From an uncultured Roseibium sp. (lineage in GTDB: Bacteria > Pseudomonadota > Alphaproteobacteria > Rhizobiales > Stappiaceae), in the NCBI RefSeq assembly GCF_963669205.1, contig NZ_OY769915.1:3880001-3944000 (forward strand): a stretch of 64,000 nucleotides of DNA. The letters are read 5' to 3'. A program made the position numbers and the translations under genes. Positions 24,592 to 33,031 of the stretch are shown one piece after another; within the stretch, counting starts at the first letter, position 1; each line of letters begins with the position of its first letter. The notes under the pieces are model-generated. The model did no database searches and was not told the DNA's origin. It saw only the letters and a list, made by a program, of their open reading frames with translations.

Positions 24592-26472
24592 CAGGATGTT
24601 CTTTCGGGGTTGGCGATGGATCCTTGGGTATCGTGAAATGGAATGTTGTCCCGGCGCCCAGTTTTGTCTGCAGCCAGATCACGCCCCCCATACGATAAAT
24701 GGCCTTCCGCACGATCGCGAGACCGACGCCGTTCCCGGCCGGCACCGCCTGCGGATGAAATCGCGAAAATACGTCGAACACGGCTTCGCGATTATTTTGC
24801 GAGATACCCAGTCCGTTGTCTGAAACCGCGAACTCATAAACGCCCGGCTTTTCGACGGACCTTATCTCGAGCTGCAGCGGACGATCAGGATGCCGGTAGT
24901 TTATGGCGTTCTGGATCAGGTTCTGGAACACATGCGTCATGAGCGTCGCGTTGCACGTCACGACGGTCAGTGCGTCCAGTTCCAGATTGTAGTCCTCGCT
25001 TCCGTCGCCGCGTTTTTCCAGATCGGAATAGATGGAATTGACGAGTTTGCGGCAATCGACCGGTTCGCTGAGATTGGCAACATGATTCAGGCTGGAGTAG
25101 ATGATAAGATCGTCGATGAGACTGCGCATCTTCACGGACGCATCGCGTATCCTGGTCAGATATTGCCGGCATTCCTCCCGGTTTTCGGTCTTTTCCGCCA
25201 ATTGCGAGAAGGAATGGATCGTGCGCAACGGCTCTTTCAGGTCATGCGTTGCGATGTAGGAGAAGTTTTTCATGTCTGGATCGATGAGATCATAGGCCGC
25301 ATGTCCGACTTCGGTCAGGTCGCCACCCTGTATTTCTTCGGACGGATTCAGTCGGATGTTTGTCAGCATCGTCAGCCCGCCCCAAAGAAGCAGATTTGCG
25401 AAGGCGACAAACAGACAGATCGCGGCAGAGCCATAAATCTGCGTTTCCCAGGAAGCGTCATTGGCAAAGCTGACGACCACGATCGCCGAGAACAACCCCG
25501 GTCCGAGATGAACCGGCACGGCACCGACGGCGTCGTCGATCTTTAGGCGAAGCAACAGCCGATCCGTTGCAATCATGATGGCGGCGCCACATGCGCCGAA
25601 CACAAAGCCCAGATATGCGTGTTGCGAGTGCGGTGCCGCTGTAATTGCCACCAAACCGGCAAGCGCACCGTTCAAAATGATCACCAGGTCCCACCGGCGA
25701 AGGATAAGCCTTGAATAGATACAGGTGAAAAGAACACCGCCAACCGCACCCGAATTCGTGAAAGCGACAATTCGCGGGATATCGGCAAAGCCGGCAAGAT
25801 CTTCGACAGGCAGGGCGGAACCGCCATTGAAGCCGAACCAGCCGATCCACAGCAGAAACACACCCAGCGTCGCAAGAGGAAGTGAAGAGGGTGAGGTCTG
25901 TCGTTTCGCGCCTGGATGATCGAAGCGGTTCAGTCTCGGCCCCAGTATCATGCTTCCAATCAATGCGGCCAACCCCCCAGCCGTGTGCACGACCGTTGCA
26001 CCGGCGAAGTCATGAAAACCGTTCTGTTGCAGCCAACCGCCGCCCCAGACCCAATTCCCGATCAGGGGGAAAACCAGTGCGCCGTTGAAGGCGGCGAAGA
26101 TCAGGAATGCATTGATCCGCATACGCTCCGCAACCGCACCGGAAACGATTGAAGTCGATGAAACCGCGAAAAGGGAAACAAAAAGCCAGTAGGCGGGTTG
26201 CAACAACCCGCCTTCCTGTTGATCGCCGTCACCCCAGACCTGATAGGCTTTAAGAAAGTTTCCATCTCCGAAGCCGAACATCATCTGATGTCCAACAGGT
26301 AGAAAGACATCGTGGTGACGGCCAGGGCCGCTACATTCTTGGTGAGAATTGCCGCCACCGATTTGCGCGATACAGCACCTGCCTCAAGGAAGGCAAATCC
26401 CACGATCATCAACATGATCAGGCCGGCACTGATCAGGAGCCCCATTGAGCTCAAGACTTCTGTTATGCTCAT
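24569..26472 (-). pseudogene. Ammonium transporter-histidine kinase fusion (Amt sensor), apparent frameshift in TM2
   Basis: Membrane ammonium transporter domain joined to a kinase, as in described Amt-HK transceptors. The N-terminal piece (26472 down to a TGA at 26281-26283) reads GFAFLEAGAVSRK, as in the AMT1 clade. The rest begins at ATG 26284, overlapping that stop (ATGA). Adding one G to the GG at 26292-26293 joins them as FYLLGHQMMFGFGDGN, the expected TM2 sequence. Pore residues are present: Asp and first twin His in DFAGATVVH, second twin His in VPVHLGPG, WFGFNGGSA, SGAVAERM. The kinase part has HDLKEPLRTIHSFSQLA, then QNLIQNAINY and SDNGLGISQNN, with GVGLAIVRK. Stop-restart translation from ATGA is the alternative to a frameshift. 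Confidence 0.8.
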
Positions 26473-26532
26473 GAACGCCTGATCTTGATTGTCTTCGGGT
26501 CGCGGGTTTCAAGCAACATGGCCTGCGGCCAT

Positions 26533-28311
26533 TCAAGCCGACATCGCGGACATGTCGGGCTCCGGATACGTTCCGGCCAATGTCCCCTTTTTCTCGGCAA
26601 CGCTCGCCCGGGCGCGGTCGACAAAGTCATCGAACAAGTAGGCAGCATCATGCGGCCCCGGCGAGGCTTCTGGATGGAACTGGACCGAGAGAATTTGCTG
26701 TTTCGGAAGCTCAAAACCGGCAAGTGTTCCGTCAAAAAGGGAGACATGCGTCGTGATCGCATCCTTTGGCAGGCTGTCACGATCGACGACAAATCCATGG
26801 TTTTGACTGGTGATCAGAACCGTGTCCGAGTGCTTGTCGTAAACCGGATGGTTGGCGCCGTGATGCCCGAAATGCATTTTGGAAACCTTGCCGCCGAGGG
26901 CGAGCGCCAGCAGCTGGTGTCCGAGGCATATCCCGAAAATCGGCAACCCGTTCCGGGTCAGATTTCGAATGGTCGGAACAGTGTATGGCGCAACCGCGAC
27001 AGGATCACCGGGGCCGTTCGAAAGAAGAATGCCGTCCGGTGCAAGTTTCATGACCTCTTTTGAAGACGCGGTTGCCGGCACCACCGAAACCCGGCATCCA
27101 CGCCTTGTCAGGCAGTCGACTATGTTGCCCTTGACGCCATAGTCGATGATCGCGATATGCGGCTGGGTGTTTTCCAAGTTCTTCCCTCCTTGGTTCTGGA
27201 CAATTCGGATTGATTTTGTCGAGGCGCTTTCGACAAGCTTTTGCGACACGAGGCTGGGTTGATTTGCCGCAAGGGCAACGAGGCCGGCCGGATCGTGGCG
27301 GGCGCTGCGATCAAAGGAAATCGCGCAATTCTGTGCACCGTTCTCACGCAGATGACGGGTGAGCGCGCGTGTATCGATGCCACAGATGCCGGTCAGACCA
27401 TGATCGCAAAGCCATTTTTCCAAATGGGTCTCGGACCGATGGTTCGAGGGATCGGTAATTTCATCTCTGAGCACACAGCCGCGCGCCAGAGGGATCTGCG
27501 CTTCGGCATCATCGCGGTTCACGCCGACATTGCCGATATGCGGAAAGGAGAACGTGACCACCTGCCCGGCATAGGAAGGGTCGGACAGGATCTCCTGGTA
27601 TCCGGTCATCGCCGTGTTGAAACAGAGTTCCGCACTGACGATACCTTCACGGCCGATCCCTTTGCCGTAAAACAGGGTCCCGTCGGCCAGAGCGAGCAAT
27701 GCCGTGTGGCGGCACGGTGCGGGCGCAGCGGCAGCAGCGCCGGCGTAAACCTTTTCCTCCGGCTTGGCATCGCGATCTAGAAGCGCTTCGCTGCTCCTGG
27801 CAAACTTGTGCCGTGCGGCCAGTTCGAGGAAATTCCACAACGGTCGCCGCAGGTCGCGCGGCTTGTCGAACTCCACATAGGTAACATCTCCGAGATCCTC
27901 CAGATCGCGGATCAGCGTTGTCCTGATGGGAGCGTTCCGCCAAACCGCAAACAACATCGGCACGTTTTCGCCGCCATAGATGTTGTATGCGACCTCGAAG
28001 GCCGTGCTCTCGCTCATGGCGGTGCGAATGTTGATGAAGGCATCGGCATTGCGCATCAGTGAAAGCCGGTATTCGCGGAAGTTGCGTGGCGTGAAGGGCG
28101 CACCGATATTCTGTTCAAAGGCCGCGCGAAAGGACTCGTTCGATTGGGCTTCCGCGTTCCCAAGGAGCGAAATGTTGGCGAAGTGCCCGTCGATGCGCTT
28201 GATCTCGGACAAGCACTGACTGATGACACTGGCTTCCAGTTCCGAGGACTGGGTCAGTGGCTGACGGACGAGAATGTTGAGCAGATTGTCAGCGTGATTA
28301 GACATTTGCAC
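26533..28311 (-). CDS. carA: Carbamoyl-phosphate synthase small subunit with extra N-terminal domain
   Basis: Glutamine amidotransferase subunit that supplies ammonia to CarB. Residues ~200-590 form a normal CarA: GYQEILSDPSYAGQVVTFSFPHIGNVG, then the GATase triad with Cys462 (PIFGICLGHQLLALA) and His546/Glu548 (SVQFHPEASPGPHD), all intact. Residues 1-195 are additional: a Rossmann-like stretch with FTPRNFREYRLSLMRNADA, RTAMSESTAFEVAYNIYGGE and FAVWRNAPIRTTLIRDLED. I do not recognise this family; the pattern vaguely recalls nucleoside deoxyribosyltransferase/TIR-like folds. Ordinary CarA proteins are about 380-400 residues. The start overlaps the carB stop by 14 bp. The Amt-kinase gene follows after 60 bp. 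Confidence 0.88.
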   Translation of the reverse strand: MQMSNHADNLLNILVRQPLTQSSELEASVISQCLSEIKRIDGHFANISLLGNAEAQSNESFRAAFEQNIGAPFTPRNFREYRLSLMRNADAFINIRTAMSESTAFEVAYNIYGGENVPMLFAVWRNAPIRTTLIRDLEDLGDVTYVEFDKPRDLRRPLWNFLELAARHKFARSSEALLDRDAKPEEKVYAGAAAAAPAPCRHTALLALADGTLFYGKGIGREGIVSAELCFNTAMTGYQEILSDPSYAGQVVTFSFPHIGNVGVNRDDAEAQIPLARGCVLRDEITDPSNHRSETHLEKWLCDHGLTGICGIDTRALTRHLRENGAQNCAISFDRSARHDPAGLVALAANQPSLVSQKLVESASTKSIRIVQNQGGKNLENTQPHIAIIDYGVKGNIVDCLTRRGCRVSVVPATASSKEVMKLAPDGILLSNGPGDPVAVAPYTVPTIRNLTRNGLPIFGICLGHQLLALALGGKVSKMHFGHHGANHPVYDKHSDTVLITSQNHGFVVDRDSLPKDAITTHVSLFDGTLAGFELPKQQILSVQFHPEASPGPHDAAYLFDDFVDRARASVAEKKGTLAGTYPEPDMSAMSA

Positions 28312-31300
28312 GCTCCTGTTGATTGAGCAGCTGAATACATGGCCGGATGGATGCGGTGGAGTTGCTCTGCGTCAGCGCCGCAACGGCCAGGTCGCAGGAC
28401 CGCATGGTTGTGTAGCAGGGGATGTCATTTCGAAGGGCGAACGCCCTGACACGTTTCGCTTCCGCAGTTCCGCATTCGGCTGCGTCGGGATTGAGCACAA
28501 GCCGCGTCCGGTCAGGATCAAGTTCCTCGAATGGGTCGCCATCATAGGCAACAACGTCCAGACCGTGCGTCCCGAGAAACTTCCGCACTCCCACAGGTGC
28601 TCTGATGACGATCCCCTTTTTGCGCAGAAGTTTCAGCATTTCGACAAAGCCCGCCGTATCCCCTGGCATCGCGGGAACGATGACGGCCCCTTCCCGATCC
28701 AGAGGGAATCCGGCCGCCTCCTGGGATTTTGCAAAGGCCTTTGGCAAGGTGCATTCAATGCCCATCACCTCGCCTGTCGATTTCATTTCCGGCCCAAGCA
28801 GCGTGTCGCTGTTGGCGAAACGCTTGAATGGAAGGACGGCCTCCTTGACGGAGTAGAGACCGCGCGCCTCCGTGAACATGTCCTCGAATTCGTGCAGTTT
28901 GCGGCCAGCGATAACCTGTGCCGCAATTTTGGCGACCGGTATGCCTTTCGCCTTTGCGACGAAGGGAACGGTTCGGCTGGCTCTTGGATTGGCCTCGATC
29001 AGAAAAACCTGATCCTGCTTGACGGCAAACTGGACGTTGATCAGGCCAACGACCTTGAGTTCCCGGGCAATCGCAGCAGTCTGCCGGGTGAGTTTCTCAA
29101 CGATATCGGGCGACACGGAATAGGGTGGGATCACGCATGCGCTGTCGCCGGAGTGAACCCCGGCCGGTTCGACATGTTCCATGACGCCTGATATCCGCAC
29201 ATCCTCGCCGTCACACAATGCATCGACATCGAACTCGATTGCGTTTTCAAGGTAACCATCTATGAGGACCGGCCTGTCATTCGAGACGCTGACTGCAGTA
29301 TCAATGTAGGTCCTTAGCTCGGCGTCATCGCGCACGATCCGCATTGACTGTCCTCCGAGCACGTAGGACGGCCGGATGACGAGCGGGTAGCCGATTTCCT
29401 GCGCTGATCGAAGGGCTTCGGCTGCGGACCGCGCGATCGCATTGGGCGGCTGTTTCAGTCCCAGCCTGTCCACCAGTTCCTTGAACCGTTCGCGATCCTC
29501 GGAAAGATCGATCGCGTCGGGCGGTGTTCCCAGGACCGGGATTCCGGCATCCTGGATGGCTGCCGCCAGCTTAAGTGGTGTTTGCCCGCCCAACTGGACG
29601 ACAACACCGACCAGATCGCCGCTCGCCTGCTCCTTGCGCAACACCTCAAGCACATCTTCCTGGGTCAGGGGTTCGAAGTAGAGCCTGTCCGAACTGTCAT
29701 AGTCCGTCGAGACCGTTTCCGGATTGCAATTGATCATGATCGTCTCGAAACCGATCTCCGCGAGCGCCAAACACGCATGCACACAGCAGTAGTCGAATTC
29801 GATACCCTGGCCGATCCGGTTCGGACCGCTTCCGAGAACCACGATTTTCCGCCGGTTCGACGGATCGCATTCACATTCCGGGGCGGACATTCCATCGCCC
29901 TCGTAGGACGAGTACATGAACGACGTCATGCATTTGAACTCTGCTGCGCAGGTATCGATCTTCTTGATGACCGGCTCAATCCCGGCGCTTCGGCGAAAGG
30001 CCGCTACATCGGCCTCCGAATAACCGGCAAGTTCCGCGATGCGGGCATCGCTCATCCCCTGCTTCTTGACCATCAACAGTGTATCGCGATCCTGAGAGAG
30101 ACGGATCTGACCGCCTCGTATCCGGGATTCGAGATCGACAACGGACGCGATCTGGGAAACATACCAGGCATCTATCCCGGTGCGCTTGCAGATCGTCTCG
30201 GTGTCAATTCCGGCCCTCAAAGCCTGGGCGACCAACAAGAGACGCATTGGAGCGGGCTTCTCCAGGTCCTGAAGAATGCTATCCTTGTCCGAGCCGTGGC
30301 GGGTCTCGTTGAACCCGGTGAGGCCAATCTCCAGCGAACGCAGCGCCTTTTGCATCGATTGTGCGAAGTTGCGTCCGATCGACATGACTTCACCCACCGA
30401 TTTCATCGATGTGGTCAGGTGCGGATGCGTCTCGCCGAACTTGGAAAAATCGAACCGTGGGATCTTGGTGACCACGTAGTCAATCGTTGGTTCAAAACTT
30501 GCCGGTGTCGATCCGGTGATCTCATTGGTGATTTCGTTCAGCGTGTATCCAATCGCCAGTTTAGCGGCGATCCGCGCGATCGGAAATCCGGTCGCCTTCG
30601 ACGCAAGGGCCGAAGAGCGGGACACGCGAGGGTTCATTTCGATCAGAATCTGCCGGCCGTTTTCGGGATTGACGGCGAACTGGACGTTGGATCCTCCGGT
30701 ATCGACGCCGATCTCGCGCAGGCACGCCATCGCGTTGTCGCGCATCGCCTGATACTCTTTGTCTGTCAGGGTAAGCGCCGGCGCGACGGTTATCGAATCT
30801 CCGGTATGAATGCCCATCGGATCGATGTTCTCAATGGGACAGACAATGATGCAGTTGTCTGACCTGTCCCGGACAACTTCCAGCTCATATTCTTTCCAGC
30901 CGAGCAAAGACTCCTCGACCAAAACGGAACTGACCGGAGATGCATCGAGACCGGCCTTCAGGAGATCGACGAATTCTTCCCGGCTGTAGGCAACACCCCC
31001 GCCGGTTCCGCCGAGGGTGAAAGAAGGCCTCAGAATTGCCGGCAAACCGGTCTCATCCAAAGCGGCAAGCCCCTGCTCGACTGAAGTCACCTGAACAGAC
31101 CGCGCGCATTCGATGCCGATCTTCTCCATCGCGTCCCGGAACAGTTCGCGATCCTCGGCCTTTCGGATGACTTCGGGACTCGCTCCGAGCAACTCGATGC
31201 CGGCCTCGGTGAGAAAACCACTGTCTGAGAGCGCAAGAGCAACGTTCAGCGCAACCTGCCCTCCCATAGTCGGAAGAATGGCGAAGGTTTCGTTCGGGTG

Positions 31301-31552
31301 TGCCTGCATTTCTCGCGCAATGACATCCTGCACCGAATTCGGCGTCAGCGGTTCGATATAGGTCGCATCGGCGGTTTCCGGGTCGGTCATGATCGTCGCC
31401 GGATTGGAATTTATGAGCACGACCCGGTACCCGTCTTCGCGAAGTGCTTTGCAGGCTTGCGTTCCCGAATAATCAAATTCACACGCCTGGCCGATGACGA
31501 TGGGTCCAGCACCCAGCAAGACGATGGTGTCAATGTCCGTTCTCTTCGACAA
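28298..31552 (-). CDS. carB: Carbamoyl-phosphate synthase large subunit CarB
   Basis: Makes carbamoyl phosphate from bicarbonate, ammonia and two ATP. It has 1,084 residues with two ATP-grasp halves: IVLLGAGPIVIGQACEFDYSGTQ with LRPSFTLGGTGGG in the first, and VVLGSGPNRIGQGIEFDYCCVHA with VIRPSYVLGGQSM in the second, then an MGS-like C-terminal domain. All family blocks are present. The start is TTG 31552 behind GGGAG; it matches the usual CarB N-terminus (xKRTDI). As I recall, CarB of rhizobia is usually ~1,160 residues, so this may be a second, divergent copy. The gene order carB-carA is the reverse of the usual. Confidence 0.94.
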   Translation of the reverse strand: MSKRTDIDTIVLLGAGPIVIGQACEFDYSGTQACKALREDGYRVVLINSNPATIMTDPETADATYIEPLTPNSVQDVIAREMQAHPNETFAILPTMGGQVALNVALALSDSGFLTEAGIELLGASPEVIRKAEDRELFRDAMEKIGIECARSVQVTSVEQGLAALDETGLPAILRPSFTLGGTGGGVAYSREEFVDLLKAGLDASPVSSVLVEESLLGWKEYELEVVRDRSDNCIIVCPIENIDPMGIHTGDSITVAPALTLTDKEYQAMRDNAMACLREIGVDTGGSNVQFAVNPENGRQILIEMNPRVSRSSALASKATGFPIARIAAKLAIGYTLNEITNEITGSTPASFEPTIDYVVTKIPRFDFSKFGETHPHLTTSMKSVGEVMSIGRNFAQSMQKALRSLEIGLTGFNETRHGSDKDSILQDLEKPAPMRLLLVAQALRAGIDTETICKRTGIDAWYVSQIASVVDLESRIRGGQIRLSQDRDTLLMVKKQGMSDARIAELAGYSEADVAAFRRSAGIEPVIKKIDTCAAEFKCMTSFMYSSYEGDGMSAPECECDPSNRRKIVVLGSGPNRIGQGIEFDYCCVHACLALAEIGFETIMINCNPETVSTDYDSSDRLYFEPLTQEDVLEVLRKEQASGDLVGVVVQLGGQTPLKLAAAIQDAGIPVLGTPPDAIDLSEDRERFKELVDRLGLKQPPNAIARSAAEALRSAQEIGYPLVIRPSYVLGGQSMRIVRDDAELRTYIDTAVSVSNDRPVLIDGYLENAIEFDVDALCDGEDVRISGVMEHVEPAGVHSGDSACVIPPYSVSPDIVEKLTRQTAAIARELKVVGLINVQFAVKQDQVFLIEANPRASRTVPFVAKAKGIPVAKIAAQVIAGRKLHEFEDMFTEARGLYSVKEAVLPFKRFANSDTLLGPEMKSTGEVMGIECTLPKAFAKSQEAAGFPLDREGAVIVPAMPGDTAGFVEMLKLLRKKGIVIRAPVGVRKFLGTHGLDVVAYDGDPFEELDPDRTRLVLNPDAAECGTAEAKRVRAFALRNDIPCYTTMRSCDLAVAALTQSNSTASIRPCIQLLNQQERANV

Positions 31553-31904
31553 AGAAAATCTCCCAGAAGGTTGGCCGCCTGAAACGTGGTGCCGCTTCAG
31601 TGAGAGTTTATTAGTCGCAGAACAATCGATTTAACATGATTTACTTGAATGACAATTCTAATAACGTTAGAAATCACAAGGTTATTATGGGTAGACGTTA
31701 AAATGTTTAAGCTTATCTTCATATTAAAATATACTTAAAAATATATACTTCAAAGCTCTGACTTTAAAGGCTTTTACGGTATTCGGCCGTCGCTGCCGAC
31801 GACAGATTTACAGTCGACAAAAGTAGAAGAATATTAATCAAAACATGAAATACTCTGCGGCAGTGGGGCGGCCGCATGTCGGCCGGTAATACTTTGGATA
31901 TTCC
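31553..31904. other. AT-rich divergent promoter region
   Basis: A 352-bp gap between carB (minus) and the DUF2336 gene (GTG, plus). The part 31610-31860 is the most AT-rich stretch of the window, in sharp contrast to its surroundings. It probably holds both promoters. I see no gene, terminator or clear operator; GTTATTAGAA-like repeats here are too short to call. Confidence 0.5.
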
Positions 31905-32978
31905 GTGATACGCGATCAGCTTGAACAACTTGCGAGAATCAAAGAACCGGAAGCGCGGTCGAAACTGATCCGGACGCTTGTCGGCGAGTACGCACGTTCG
32001 GAAGAACATGAGCCGACACCAGTCGAACGTGAACTTTTTTCGAGAATTGTGCTTTCCGTCTTCGATCAGCTCGACCGCGAAGCGCGCTATGAACTCGTGG
32101 TGCGCCTCGCCAAGACCGATCGCATCATCTCCGACCTCGCCGACCGGTTGACCCAGGAAGACTACGATCTGTCCGAGCCCGTGATCGAGTGCTCGCCGGT
32201 GATCAGCCAGACGGCGCTTATGAACCTGTCCAAGGCAGGCAGCAATGACAAGCGGCTGTCCGTCGCCCGCCGCCCGGATCTAAGCGAAGAAATGAGCGAT
32301 ACGCTGATTGCCCGCAGCAGCCGGAATGTTGTTCACGTGTTGCTCGATAACGTGGAAGTCCCCTTTTCGGTAAAGGGCATGCTGGCGCTGCTGATTTTCG
32401 CGAACACCGAAGTTGAGGTTCTCGCGGGCATGGCCAAGCGGGCAATCAAGGACGAGGAGTTTCTGGAAACGCTCAAACTTGTGCTCGAGACCGAGTGCCC
32501 TCTTGTTCCTGCTCCTCTCAAAAGAGCCGTGAATGAGGACGATCTGGAGCGTCTTGCCACCACGATCGGTGACCTTGAACGCGAAGGCGATATCGAGATT
32601 GACGGTGTCCGCTATTCTCGGCACGAGGCCAGCATGCAGATCGCCAACGGCGAACTGTCCTTTGACGCGATTCTACGCACGCTTTTTGAAGATGAGCGCA
32701 TTGATGCCGCGATCTGGCTGATTGGACGCAGGCTCAATCTCGCAGACGATGTCGTCGCAGAAACGCTCAAATCCGATGCCGATGGCGCCATCCTTCGCCT
32801 CATGCTGCAGACCGGGATCGATGACAAGACCTACCGCGACTTCCTGAAAGCCCGCTGCCGCTGGCTGGACCGGAACACGCGCACCATCCCGGAGCTGGTC
32901 ATGCGCTACAAGGCCGAACTGAAAAAGCCGCACGCGGCAGCAGCGCAGCCTTCGCCCGCTCTTGGTGCATTGGGCTGA
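31905..32978 (+). CDS. DUF2336-domain protein
   Basis: Helical, HEAT-like cytoplasmic protein of 357 residues, found in many alphaproteobacteria and often close to flagellar or cell-cycle genes. Family features are the N-terminal LEQLARIKEPEARSKLIRTL, then LVVRLAKTDRIISDLADRL, LSVARRPDLSEEMSDTLIAR and KARCRWLDRNTRTIPELVMRY. The start is GTG 31905; the open frame does not extend further. Its function is not established. It converges on the TPR protein gene with 53 bp between the stops. Confidence 0.82.
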   Translation: MIRDQLEQLARIKEPEARSKLIRTLVGEYARSEEHEPTPVERELFSRIVLSVFDQLDREARYELVVRLAKTDRIISDLADRLTQEDYDLSEPVIECSPVISQTALMNLSKAGSNDKRLSVARRPDLSEEMSDTLIARSSRNVVHVLLDNVEVPFSVKGMLALLIFANTEVEVLAGMAKRAIKDEEFLETLKLVLETECPLVPAPLKRAVNEDDLERLATTIGDLEREGDIEIDGVRYSRHEASMQIANGELSFDAILRTLFEDERIDAAIWLIGRRLNLADDVVAETLKSDADGAILRLMLQTGIDDKTYRDFLKARCRWLDRNTRTIPELVMRYKAELKKPHAAAAQPSPALGALG

Positions 32979-33031
32979 TCCGAACGCGGCATCAGCTTCA
33001 GCCAATCTCATTCATTTCTGTAAAGCCTGCT

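Noticed and set aside
26281..26472. Separate 63-residue membrane peptide upstream of the Amt-kinase
   Set aside because: It is the missing TM1-TM2 part of the Amt domain; a one-base frameshift explains the split better than an independent gene.
29582..30862. 426-residue plus-strand frame opposite carB
   Set aside because: CarB is conserved throughout on the other strand; this frame shows composition typical of antisense GC-rich DNA.
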